NCBI GenBank assembly: GCA_024229395.1
Contig: JAAESM010000085.1
Span: 1-64,000, forward strand
Reading direction: 5' to 3'
From: Planctomycetota bacterium
GTDB lineage: Bacteria > Planctomycetota > UBA1135
DNA: 64,000 nucleotides
Shown: positions 32,311 through 40,444 of the stretch, piece after piece
Position numbering within the stretch: the stretch's first letter is position 1
How the letters are laid out: the number at the start of each line of letters is the position of its first letter
Translations under genes and position numbers: made by a program
The notes under the pieces: model-generated
What the model was told of the DNA's origin: nothing
Database searches by the model: none
Seen by the model: the letters and a program-made list of their open reading frames with translations, nothing else

Positions 32311-33790
32311 TCGCCCCCTGCTGCTGGCGATCGACCAAGGAACCACCTCTTCGCGTGCGATCCTGTTCGATGACCAACTCCAGCCGCAGGCCACTTCGCA
32401 AGTAGAGCTGCCACAGAGCTACCCCAACCCCGGCTGGGTGGAGCATGATCCCGACACCATCCTGCGCGACTGCATTCGTTGTTGTCGCCAGGTGATGCAG
32501 CGGGTCGATGGCAGCCTGGAACGCGTTGCCGGTATCGGCATCACCAATCAACGCGAGACCATCGTGTTGTGGGATCGCAACACCGGTCGTGCCTTGCATC
32601 CAGCTTTGGTCTGGCAGGATCGGCGCACCACCGACATGTGTAGCGAGTTGCGAGCTTCAGGCATTGAAGACGAAGTCCGCGCCCGCACTGGCTTACTGCT
32701 TGATCCTTACTTCAGTGCAACCAAGCTTTGTTGGTTGCTCGACAATGTCGAAGGAGCACGTGCTGCCGCCGACGCCGGGCGTTTGGCCGCTGGCACCATC
32801 GATAGTTGGTTGCTGTGGAACCTCACTGGCGGCGAAGTCTTCGCCACCGAAGTGAGCAATGCATCGCGCACGCTGTTGTTCAACATCAATGCCATCGAAT
32901 GGGATCCATGGTTGCTGGAGAAGTTCCGCATCCCTGCCAGCATCTTGCCGCAGGTCCTCGATACTTGCGACGACTTCGGCACCACCACCCCCGAACTGTT
33001 CGGCCGCGCCATCCCAATCGCCGCAATGATCGGTGATCAACAAGCCGCCACCATCGGCCAAGTTTGCTTCGAAGCCGGTGCGATGAAGTGCACTTATGGA
33101 ACTGGCGCATTCGCGATGCAGAACACGGGCGAACAATGCTTGGTGCAGAACCATGAGTTGTTGACCACGGTGTTGTGGCGTCATCATGGCAAGCTGCGTT
33201 ATGCCTTGGAAGGCAGCATCTTCTCGGCCGGCTCAGCAGTGCAATGGTTGCGCGATGGCCTTGGCCTGATCCAAACTGCTGCGGAGACCGAAGCCCTTGC
33301 CCAACAAGCCGATCCTAAAGCGCGTGTTTACATGGTGCCTGCATTCACCGGCCTGGGTGCTCCGTGGTGGAATCCGCAAGCACGCGCCAGTCTGCAGGGT
33401 GTCACCCGTGGCACCGGGCCCGCCGAAATCGTGCGCGCCGCCTTGGAAGCGGCATGCTTTCAGACCCGAGATCTGCTCGAAAGCGCGCGAGCACATGGTT
33501 CACCGCTGCCTGAGCGCCTGCGCGTCGACGGCGGCATGAGCGCAAACCTTTGGATGTTACAATTCCTCGCCGACATTCTCGGTATGCCGGTGGTGCGTCC
33601 AGAGTTGACCGAAACCACCGCGAGTGGAGCTGTCAGTTGTGCAGCGCTACAACTCGGTCTTAGCGCCAACACCGCAGAGCTCAGCACAAAGTGGCGAGCG
33701 GACATGGTGGTTGGACCGATAATGTCAGTAGACGAACGCGAACAGCGTTACCAAGGTTGGCGCCAAGCCGTCGGCCGCACCCTTAGCTGA
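32303..33790 (+). CDS. glpK: Glycerol kinase
   Basis: 495 aa from ATG 32303, the typical length. FGGY kinase signatures: A-I-D-Q-G-T-T-S-S-R at the N-terminus, G-I-T-N-Q-R-E-T near 75, W-Q-D-R-R near 99, D-P-Y-F-S-A-T-K near 130, G-D-Q-Q-A-A near 245, and V-D-G-G-M-S-A-N near 410. It makes glycerol-3-phosphate from glycerol. It lies between a phosphodiesterase and an LtaS-like protein rather than beside glpF or glpD, which points to glycerophosphate-polymer or lipid turnover. Confidence 0.96.
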   Translation: MSDRPLLLAIDQGTTSSRAILFDDQLQPQATSQVELPQSYPNPGWVEHDPDTILRDCIRCCRQVMQRVDGSLERVAGIGITNQRETIVLWDRNTGRALHPALVWQDRRTTDMCSELRASGIEDEVRARTGLLLDPYFSATKLCWLLDNVEGARAAADAGRLAAGTIDSWLLWNLTGGEVFATEVSNASRTLLFNINAIEWDPWLLEKFRIPASILPQVLDTCDDFGTTTPELFGRAIPIAAMIGDQQAATIGQVCFEAGAMKCTYGTGAFAMQNTGEQCLVQNHELLTTVLWRHHGKLRYALEGSIFSAGSAVQWLRDGLGLIQTAAETEALAQQADPKARVYMVPAFTGLGAPWWNPQARASLQGVTRGTGPAEIVRAALEAACFQTRDLLESARAHGSPLPERLRVDGGMSANLWMLQFLADILGMPVVRPELTETTASGAVSCAALQLGLSANTAELSTKWRADMVVGPIMSVDEREQRYQGWRQAVGRTLS

Positions 33791-33811
33791 CCTGATCCTA
33801 GGTCGAGCAAC

Positions 33812-35875
33812 ATGACCAGCGAAATTCGCCTCCACAACGCCATCTTGACGTCCATCCGCCGCACCTGGTGGTTGGTGATGGTGCTGCTGGTTTTAATGAG
33901 CGGTTTCCGCCTGCTGTTCACGATCCAGTTCGCGCACCCTGAAGTCTGGAGTGACTTCCTTGGTTCGCTGCCGATGGCCTTTGCATTCGGCGCGCTGCAT
34001 GACCTGCGCATCTTGTTGTTGTTCGCACTGCCACCGACCTTGTCGCTGCTATGGATGCGCAACCAGACCTTGCGCCGTTGGCATCGTTGGCTGGTCAACA
34101 CTTCGCTGTACTGGACCTTCGGTATCTCAATCATTCTGATCGGTTTGGCCGCCGACCAAATCTACTACTCCTACTTCGGCAGTCACTTCAACATCGTGGC
34201 CTTCGGTGCCATCGATGACGACGTCGGCGCCGTGCTGGTCAGTGCTTGGCGCAACTATCCGCTGCTGCTTTATGTCGTGGTCGGCTTGCTGCTGGAGTAC
34301 TTGGTATTCCGCATCATCCGCCGCGCCTTCCACTTCACTGACTTCTTCCACGTGGCCCACACGCCAGCGGTGGAGAAAGTCGACCGCGCCCTCAACCGAC
34401 ACTTGTCACTACACGTGATTTTTGCCGTTGTCCTTTGCTCTACGCCGCTAACCCCTATTTTCGTGGGTTTGCAGGAAAAGTACCCGCAGACCACTTTTGT
34501 GCGCGCGGTACCTGAAAACGGCATCGAGAAACTCGCTGAAACGGTGTGGTTGCGGATTGCTGAAGAGCCCTTGTCGACCGCGCGGCGTTTCGGTTATGGC
34601 AGCGATCCTCAGAAGGCCTTGATCGATTTTACAGGCGGTGAAGCCGCTGCAAATGATGGTCCGATCCTGGATCGTTTCCCGATTAAGTTCTTCCGCCCGG
34701 CGCCTTTGGTAAATGGTAAACCGCATGTGGTGTTGGTGGTCATGGAGAGCTTCTCCACCCATTTACTGCATTACCAAAGTGCGGAGTTCGACCTGCTTGG
34801 CCCGGCACAACGTCATTTCGACAACGGTTCCTTGTTCGAACGATTCCTTCCGTCGGACAACATCTCTGCTGGCAGCATCTTGAGCTTGGCATTGAACATT
34901 CCATACCGTCCGGGAACACGTCAGCTCTCGCAATCAGACCTTAAGGAGAAGCGCTTCCCGACCAGTGTGGCCACCATGTTCGCTGAGCAAGGTTATGACA
35001 CTGCTTTCTATTACGGCGGTCTCAAGAACTGGCGCGATCTGGACCAGTTCCTGCCACGCCAAGGATTCGATGAGATTCTCGGCCAAAAGGACTTCACCCA
35101 GATGTACGGCCTGCAAGATGAAGTCGACGGCGGTCCGTGGGGCATCTGGGATCAGCATCTATTCCGCGCCGTGGAAGATCGACTGAGCCAAGCCACCGAG
35201 CCTTTGTTCCTAGTAGTTTTCACCACCACCAATCACCCGCCGCATGGCTTGCCCGCAGATTTGGAGATCTCCGACCTGCATGCGCCCAATGAGTTATTGG
35301 CGCGCACCGGCGAGCTGGACAGCACCCAGAAGATGCAATTGGCCACCTACCAATACGCCAACCACGAACTCGGCAAGTGGCTGGACCGGATGGATAGCTC
35401 TTCACTCCTTGGCCGTACTGTGGTCGGGGTCACCGGCGATCACACCGCCGGAATGGGCATTCCATTCGCCCAACAGGAGATCCTGCAGCAGCGCGCGGTG
35501 CCCTTTTTGCTGTTGATGCCCCCCGATATCGCCGACCAATTTGAGGTCAATACCGCCTTCGCCGGTTCGCATAAGGACATCCCACCCACCTTATTCCACG
35601 CCGCTGGCCTTGCCAGTGCCGGCTATAAGGGTTTTGGAATCAGCATGTTAGATAATGACGAGCAGCATGTCGGCTTTAATGCAACCGGCCTTGTGCTGTT
35701 TGACGAAGGCGGATTGCTGATGCGTCCGGATGGTTTTGACACCATGACCTGGGCCGGCCAGAGCATGAACTTCCGCCCCACTAGCCCCACCCCGAAAGCC
35801 ACGGAAATTGCGCGTAAATACCGCGCTGCTCTGGCTCTGACGGATTGGCTGGTATACGAAGATTTTGCGGATTAA
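33812..35875 (+). CDS. LTA-synthase-like membrane sulfatase (phosphoglycerol transferase family)
   Basis: 687 aa. Five transmembrane segments lie within residues 15-215, followed by an extracytoplasmic sulfatase-fold domain. Metal-site and active-site features: Glu in V-V-M-E-S-F near 311, the nucleophile region S-D-N-I-S-A-G near 350 (Ser rather than the usual Thr), and T-G-D-H-T-A-G near 545. Gram-positive LtaS moves glycerol-phosphate from phosphatidylglycerol onto teichoic acid; Gram-negative relatives decorate periplasmic glucans or lipids. The neighbouring glpK and phosphodiesterase fit glycerophosphate metabolism. The acceptor is unknown. Confidence 0.88.
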   Translation: MTSEIRLHNAILTSIRRTWWLVMVLLVLMSGFRLLFTIQFAHPEVWSDFLGSLPMAFAFGALHDLRILLLFALPPTLSLLWMRNQTLRRWHRWLVNTSLYWTFGISIILIGLAADQIYYSYFGSHFNIVAFGAIDDDVGAVLVSAWRNYPLLLYVVVGLLLEYLVFRIIRRAFHFTDFFHVAHTPAVEKVDRALNRHLSLHVIFAVVLCSTPLTPIFVGLQEKYPQTTFVRAVPENGIEKLAETVWLRIAEEPLSTARRFGYGSDPQKALIDFTGGEAAANDGPILDRFPIKFFRPAPLVNGKPHVVLVVMESFSTHLLHYQSAEFDLLGPAQRHFDNGSLFERFLPSDNISAGSILSLALNIPYRPGTRQLSQSDLKEKRFPTSVATMFAEQGYDTAFYYGGLKNWRDLDQFLPRQGFDEILGQKDFTQMYGLQDEVDGGPWGIWDQHLFRAVEDRLSQATEPLFLVVFTTTNHPPHGLPADLEISDLHAPNELLARTGELDSTQKMQLATYQYANHELGKWLDRMDSSSLLGRTVVGVTGDHTAGMGIPFAQQEILQQRAVPFLLLMPPDIADQFEVNTAFAGSHKDIPPTLFHAAGLASAGYKGFGISMLDNDEQHVGFNATGLVLFDEGGLLMRPDGFDTMTWAGQSMNFRPTSPTPKATEIARKYRAALALTDWLVYEDFAD

Positions 35876-35902
35876 CCTAGGTTTTCAGCTGAAAAGAAGG
35901 TT
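35874..35902 (+). terminator. Hairpin at the end of the LtaS-like gene
   Basis: Palindrome TTTTCAGCTGAAAA inside AACCT/AGGTT arms, overlapping the stop. There is no T-run, so termination is uncertain. Confidence 0.35.
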
Positions 35903-35956
35903 ACACCAGCTTCTTGGTTGGTATCCTTGATGTACCTGGTTCCACAAAACCAAATC

Positions 35957-36976
35957 ATGAACAAGCTTCTCTCATTTGTACTCGTTGTTGCGTCCGTTGC
36001 TGCTTTCGCCGGACCAATCTCTGCAGCCCCTCAGTGATGAGGTAGCGGCTCGGCACCCCGTGGGGGTGGCGGATATGCAGGCCCATCTGATGGCACCGGC
36101 GCCGGCGGCGCAGCACCATCAGCTCCATCCACACCATCTGGTCCTGGTGGTGCACCAGCCGCCCCGGCAACGCCGGGCGCAGCGGGTGCTCCTGCTGGCG
36201 GCGGTGGCGGTGGCATGGCTCTTCCAACCGAACATGGCAAGACTGCCAAGACTATGCTGAAGATGAAGTGGAACTACCCAGTGCACCAATTGGTGGACTT
36301 GGCAGCAGCCGCTAAGAGTTCTGGCACCGTCTCGAAAGCAGTCCGTAGTGCTCTTGATAAGCAAGTAGCTTTCTACGAAGTCGCTGGTGAAGATCGTCGT
36401 CCATTGTTGGTATTGCGCGAGTGTCGTCTCTGTAACGGCACCGATGATGCACTACTTTCACGGGCTGGCGGTAACGAGCGCATCTTGATCATGACGCGTT
36501 GGTTCAACTGCGTGAAGCTTCCGATTGAAGTGGTCGAAGACGATCACCCATTCGCCAAGCTTTTCCCAGAGAAGCACCCACCTCACTTGTTCTTGGCTCG
36601 TTGGGATGGTTCCAACCCACGTGCCTTGCGTGGCGACATGTCGCGTACGGAACTCTCGGGTCACATGTACGCCATGTTGAAGAGTGAGTACAAGAAGCCT
36701 GCAGAACGCGTCGTCAAGGACATTGAGAAAATCATTTCCCAGTACGATGTGCTCGACGAAAAGATCGCACGCCTTGAGATCGCAGTAGATGCTGAGATCG
36801 AGAAGAACGGTCCTGAGTCGCGCAAGCTCAAGAAGCTCATCGCTCAGCTGAAGGATGCAGAAAAGGACATGGCCGCCAACAAGAAGATGGAAGCCAAACT
36901 GTCCGTATTGGGCCTTAAGAAGCCTGATGAGAAGCCAAAGGACTTAGACTCCCCTGTAGCTAAAGCTGGCCTGTAA
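35957..36976 (+). CDS. Candidate secreted Sec-Sec selenoprotein (tandem UGA-UGA) with thioredoxin-like domain
   Basis: Read through, one frame gives 339 aa. Residues 1-24 are a textbook signal peptide (M-N-K-L-L-S-F-V-L-V-V-A-S, cleavage near I-S-A). Then comes A-P-Q, two consecutive UGA codons (36035-36040; residues 27-28), G-S-G-S, and a ~55-residue Gly/Ala/Pro linker with no stop. A ~250-aa domain follows. It contains L-L-V-L-R-E-C-R-L-C-N near 150 and an alternating core (I-L-I-M-T-R-W-F-N-C, H-L-F-L-A-R-W-D-G) that suggest a thioredoxin-like fold with a C-x-x-C motif. It ends in a charged coiled-coil-like helix. A -10-like TACCTG lies upstream. A conventional start at the internal ATG 36215 would leave a protein without its signal and linker. 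Cys-Cys-Gly just after the signal peptide is common in planctomycete secreted proteins (recalled, not checked), so UU probably replaces CC. Confidence 0.75.
36051..36071 (+). promoter_or_regulatory. Candidate bacterial SECIS hairpin for UGA-UGA
   Basis: CACCCC/GGGGUG pairs perfectly around a GUG loop (36060-36062), and CG/CG extends it past one mismatch. The loop begins 19 nt after the second UGA and 22 nt after the first, and opens with G. The tip CCGUGGG is identical to that of the hairpin at 4628-4640. Confidence 0.65.
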
Positions 36977-36990
36977 AGCAGATTTCACCA

Positions 36991-37024
36991 AGCCGCCGTC
37001 GGTCACCACCGACGGCGGCTTTAC
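36991..37024 (+). terminator. Rho-independent terminator of the Sec-Sec gene
   Basis: 13-bp perfect stem AGCCGCCGTCGGT with its complement, CACC loop, then TTTAC. It shows that the preceding frame is a complete transcription unit. Confidence 0.85.
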
Positions 37025-37035
37025 TATTGATACCT

Positions 37036-38265
37036 ATGTTGAAGCAACTTCTTCTGCTCCCGATCGCCCTGCTCATCTGCACGGCGCCCTTGTCCGCTCA
37101 AAAGGGCAAAGATGACAAGGATGAAAAGAAAAAGGAGTACCTCGAGGACCCCTATACCGAGAACGACAAGGAAGCTCTACTGGAAGCGGGCATCCTCAAG
37201 ATGGGCCCCTTCCATTGGGCCGATGGTCACAGCACCAGCGATATCGATGAGAGCCTTGGTGGCGCCGACATCGTCTGGGTAGAGACGGCACACTTCCGCA
37301 TGGGATTTGCCTTGTCCTCATATCTTGTCGACAAGAGCAGCAAGCTCGAGAAGGCCAAGATCAAAGGGGAGCTGAAACGCGTCGCCAAGTTCTTGCCCAA
37401 GATGAAAAACAAGGGCAAGAAGCTGGACCCATGGTTGCGCCTGCATATGTGGACGATGCGTTCGGAAGATCTCTACAAGCAGGTCAGCGACATTCTTGGC
37501 GTGACCGACGAGGACTTCCCATCTGGTCCGGGCCAGTTAAAGAACCGCCGCTACATGGGTGAAGGTCCGTACCTTGGCATGAAGGGCAAGTTCAACTTGA
37601 TGTTCATGGACAAGGCATCGAGCCTTGGCCGCTACCGCAGTGGCTTCCTTGGCAATGATGGTTCCGAACCGATTCGCCACATGTTCCCAGTCGATGGTGT
37701 GCTGTTCTTCGCAGTCGCCACCGAGAACGACAGCATGACGTCGGACACGACCATGCATTGCCTGTTCAACTACGCGGTCACGATGAACCTGCTGAACGGT
37801 TATCGCTACTACCGTCACGCCCTGCCGGAATGGATGGTCGTGGGCTTGGCACACTGGATCGCCCGTCAGACCGATGAGACCCGCAACTACTTCACGCGCG
37901 ATCGCGTGTTCAGCGAGGATGACAAGAACATCTGGAACTGGGGTCCGAAGATCCGCGCACGCGTCGGCCATGACTACTACCCCAAGTTCGAAGAAGTCGC
38001 TGCCTTCAAAGACCCCGAGAACATGAAGTACACCGAACACATGATGTCTTGGTCACGGGTGGATTTCCTGATGGAGACCAACCCGGATGGTTTCAAGATT
38101 TGGATCGACATCATGAAGGAGCCTTTCAAGGCTGGCGCCACCATCACTCCCGAGATGATGATGGAGCGTGAGTTGGATGCGCTGCAAAAAGGATGGGGCA
38201 TGACTCCTGATGAATTCGATGCGGAATGGGCTGCTTGGGCACTCAAGCACTACCCGAAGAAGTAG
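37036..38265 (+). CDS. Secreted gluzincin metallopeptidase-like protein without HExxH
   Basis: 409 aa from ATG 37036 (a TTG nine bases earlier is possible). The signal peptide ends at L-S-A-Q. A Lys/Glu-rich charged stretch follows at about residues 20-40. The core parallels peptidase MA proteins: a helix with T-M-H-C-L-F-N where HExxH should be (near 240), then L-P-E-W-M-V-V-G-L-A-H-W-I, in which the usual third ligand Glu of E-G-x-A-x-W appears as G-L-A-H-W. The catalytic Glu and second His are missing, so it is probably a binding protein or pseudo-enzyme. It is paralogous in layout to the protein at 30059. Confidence 0.75.
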   Translation: MLKQLLLLPIALLICTAPLSAQKGKDDKDEKKKEYLEDPYTENDKEALLEAGILKMGPFHWADGHSTSDIDESLGGADIVWVETAHFRMGFALSSYLVDKSSKLEKAKIKGELKRVAKFLPKMKNKGKKLDPWLRLHMWTMRSEDLYKQVSDILGVTDEDFPSGPGQLKNRRYMGEGPYLGMKGKFNLMFMDKASSLGRYRSGFLGNDGSEPIRHMFPVDGVLFFAVATENDSMTSDTTMHCLFNYAVTMNLLNGYRYYRHALPEWMVVGLAHWIARQTDETRNYFTRDRVFSEDDKNIWNWGPKIRARVGHDYYPKFEEVAAFKDPENMKYTEHMMSWSRVDFLMETNPDGFKIWIDIMKEPFKAGATITPEMMMERELDALQKGWGMTPDEFDAEWAAWALKHYPKK

Positions 38266-38274
38266 TCTCTAGCC

Positions 38275-39522
38275 ATGCTCGTCATGGCACCTACCATCCT
38301 CCTGCAGGCAGCCCTGCTCATCTCTTGCGCCCCGTCGGCCGATACGTGGCAAGAACCTGCAAGCGCTTCCGCTGATGGGGTGGGCGCGGCTGCTCTGCCT
38401 GCGCTGCAACTCGTCGAGGTCGCCAAGGGTTTCCGCAGCCCCACCTTCATGTGCAGTGATCCAAGCAATGCCGAGCGTTGGTTCATCCTGCAGAAAGAAG
38501 GCCGCCTGCGGTTCCTGGAAGCCGGTGTCATCCGCGAGCAGGATTTCATCGACCTTTCAGAGAGGGTCAGCACCAGCTCCGAGCAAGGTCTGTTGGGTAT
38601 GGCTTTCCATCCCAAGTTCCCAGAGAAGCCATGGGTGTTCTTGAACTACACCAACTTGGATGGAGCCACGGTGGTCGCGCGTTTTGATGTCGACACCAAG
38701 GCCTGGGCTGCAGACCCCAGCAGCGAAAAGATCCTGCTGACCATCGATCAACCATGGGCCAACCACAACGGTGGCATGATCGCCTTCAGCCCGAAGGATG
38801 GTTATCTGTACATCGGCATGGGCGATGGCGGCGCCGGCGGTGACCCCAAAGGTGCCGGCCAAGACGGGCAGAACCTACTTGGCAAGATGCTGCGCATCGA
38901 TGTCGACGTGGAAGGCGATACGCCTTATGGAATCCCTAAAGACAATCCCTTTGTGGGCATCAGTGACTTCCGCGATGAGATCTGGGCCTATGGTGTGCGC
39001 AACCCTTGGCGTTTCTGCTTCGATCCGCTCAACGGCGACATGTACATCGGCGACGTCGGCCAGAACGCTTGGGAAGAGATCTCCTACCAGGCAGGTTCCT
39101 CCAAAGGTGGCGAAAACTACGGCTGGAAGATTCTCGAAGGCAATCACAAGTTCGACAAGAAGGTGACGGAAGTCGGAACAGATCTGGTGCCACCGATTCA
39201 TGAGTACTCTCAGGGCGGCAAGTCTGGACACTGCTCGGTGACCGGTGGTTATGTCTATCGTGGCAGCGCGATCCCGGCATTGGATGGCGTGTACTTCTAC
39301 GGCGATTATTGCAGTGGCGGCGTGGGTAGCTTCCGCGTGGCCGATGGCAAGCAAGTGGGCCGCGTAAATCACAGCGACAACTTCAATATCAATCGCAAGC
39401 TGGCCACACTGGTCAGTTTTGGCGTGGATGCCGCTGGCGAGCTCTACCTGCTGACCATGAGCGGTGCGCTGTATCGCGTGGAGGCACGGCCTGTGACGGA
39501 TCCTGGCGCTGGCACCGACTAG
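38275..39522 (+). CDS. PQQ-dependent sugar dehydrogenase, lipoprotein form
   Basis: 415 aa with a lipoprotein-type N-terminus (Cys after L-I-S at residue 18). Propeller motifs match the paralogue at 9844: S-E-Q-G-L-L-G-M-A-F-H-P, N-H-N-G-G-M-I-A-F, G-D-G-G-A-G-G-D-P, Y-G-V-R-N-P-W-R-F, and G-D-V-G-Q-N-A-W-E. It lacks the extra C-terminal domain, so it is held at the membrane by lipid instead. Likely role: oxidation of sugars or related alcohols in the periplasm or at the outer surface. It begins 9 bp after the metallopeptidase-like gene and is probably co-transcribed, although TAGTCT also lies 6 nt before its ATG. Confidence 0.9.
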   Translation: MLVMAPTILLQAALLISCAPSADTWQEPASASADGVGAAALPALQLVEVAKGFRSPTFMCSDPSNAERWFILQKEGRLRFLEAGVIREQDFIDLSERVSTSSEQGLLGMAFHPKFPEKPWVFLNYTNLDGATVVARFDVDTKAWAADPSSEKILLTIDQPWANHNGGMIAFSPKDGYLYIGMGDGGAGGDPKGAGQDGQNLLGKMLRIDVDVEGDTPYGIPKDNPFVGISDFRDEIWAYGVRNPWRFCFDPLNGDMYIGDVGQNAWEEISYQAGSSKGGENYGWKILEGNHKFDKKVTEVGTDLVPPIHEYSQGGKSGHCSVTGGYVYRGSAIPALDGVYFYGDYCSGGVGSFRVADGKQVGRVNHSDNFNINRKLATLVSFGVDAAGELYLLTMSGALYRVEARPVTDPGAGTD

Positions 39523-39609
39523 GTGGCGGCCGTGGGCCTGGCGGTTGGGACCGGCACTAAGCCTGGCGGCTGGGCCTAGCAGCCATAGTGTGGCCACTGT
39601 CAGGAAAAA

Positions 39610-39687
39610 TGGTCGGGGCGAGAAGATTTGAACTTCCGACCTCTGCACCCCCAGTGCAACGCGCTAACCAGGCTGCGCTACGCCCCG
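39610..39687 (-). tRNA. tRNA-Pro (anticodon GGG), CCA encoded
   Basis: On the minus strand the sequence folds as acceptor CGGGGCG/CGCCCCG, D arm GCGC/GCGC with AGCCTGGTTA loop, anticodon stem TTGCA/TGCAG with loop CTGGGGG (anticodon GGG), variable AGGTC, T arm GGAAG/CTTCT with loop TTCAAAT, then ACCA. All arms close apart from G-U pairs. It reads CCC and CCU proline codons. Confidence 0.96.
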
Positions 39688-39867
39688 ACCCTATCCTGAT
39701 TCCATGCCAGCACGGGGCCGACTTGGAAGTGGGAGGAAGATTCTACCGCCCCCCCTTGGGTGCCTGGATTTTTTTCTCCTTTTGCCCTCAAGGTCACCCG
39801 GCAGCATCCGTCATTGGCTTGTAGGCGGCGTTCAATAAAAAGGATTGCTTTACTGCCATGATGGGTG

Positions 39868-39896
39868 CCGGCGACTGGAGACAGTCGCCGGTTTTC
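39868..39896 (+). terminator. Rho-independent-type hairpin with T-run
   Basis: 10-bp stem CCGGCGACTG/CAGTCGCCGG, GAGA tetraloop, then TTTTC. No plus-strand gene lies directly before it except the distant dehydrogenase at 39522, so either a long 3' end or an unseen small RNA precedes it. Confidence 0.7.
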
Positions 39897-39950
39897 ATTT
39901 TTGACGGCGCCAACCATTGCACCACAGAGCGCCGCCCACCGGGACCCGGC

Positions 39951-40442
39951 CTACAGCTCGAAGCGCCAAACACCGCGTTGACCAGGATTCTCCTCCACGG
40001 CCAACATCATCTGGTCAATCTGCACTTCAGGGAAATACTCACCCAAGCTCTTGTGCAGCTGCCGCCCTAACCATGCGGCCATATTCTCCACCGACGTATT
40101 GTTGATTGGCAGTACGATCACGTCTTCCTTCGGCGCGGCGTAATAACGCTCGCGATAACGCACTTCGACCACGCCATCTTCGCGTTCGTTCCAAGTCAAC
40201 TCTTGATGCTCGCCCGGAATCAACCAGTGTTCATCGAGGCCATCGACTAAATCGCGGATCAGCGGTTTGGTCTTTTGAAAATCCAACACCAAGCCGAACT
40301 CCGACAGTGGACCACCGACCTCGACATAGACGCGGTAGTTATGGCCATGCAGACGCTCGGCACTGCCGTCGGGGAAGATCAGGAAGTGTGCACAGGAATA
40401 CTTCAGGTACTCCTTGTCGATTTGGATTGCCCAGCGCTCCAT
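39951..40442 (-). CDS. 6-pyruvoyl-tetrahydropterin synthase / QueD family protein, catalytic Cys not in place
   Basis: 163 aa. Zinc ligands are present: His in S-C-A-H-F near 19 and H-G-H-N-Y near 33. The catalytic cysteine expected a few residues before L-H-G-H is missing (G-S-A-E-R instead of K-C-A-R); the only nearby Cys is the one in S-C-A-H. The C-terminal Glu of the pterin anchor may be E152 (A-V-E-E-N). This makes it a variant of the T-fold family; deazapurine (queuosine) or pterin synthesis is possible but unproven. It lies 2 bp downstream of pyrK on the same strand. Confidence 0.8.
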   Translation of the reverse strand: MERWAIQIDKEYLKYSCAHFLIFPDGSAERLHGHNYRVYVEVGGPLSEFGLVLDFQKTKPLIRDLVDGLDEHWLIPGEHQELTWNEREDGVVEVRYRERYYAAPKEDVIVLPINNTSVENMAAWLGRQLHKSLGEYFPEVQIDQMMLAVEENPGQRGVWRFEL

Positions 40443-40444
40443 CT

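Larger units (their letters stand above)
39523..39950. other. 428-bp gene-poor interval with tRNA-Pro
   Basis: Apart from the tRNA and a terminator-like hairpin, I see no coding signal here. 39530-39580 has two copies of GCCTGGCGG about 25 bp apart in a GC-rich context. 39740-39785 has C-runs and T-runs (CCCCCCC, TTTTTTT). The plus-strand ORF spanning the tRNA is an antisense artefact. Confidence 0.6.

Noticed and set aside
36031..36249. Pro/Ala-rich minus-strand ORF opposite the Sec-Sec linker
   Set aside because: It is only the complement of the Gly/Pro/Ala-coding linker; terminator and promoter signals agree with the plus strand.
39588..39824. Plus-strand ORF with V-G-A-R-R-F-E-L-P-T-S
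   Set aside because: This peptide is the well-known artefact of translating the antisense of a tRNA gene.
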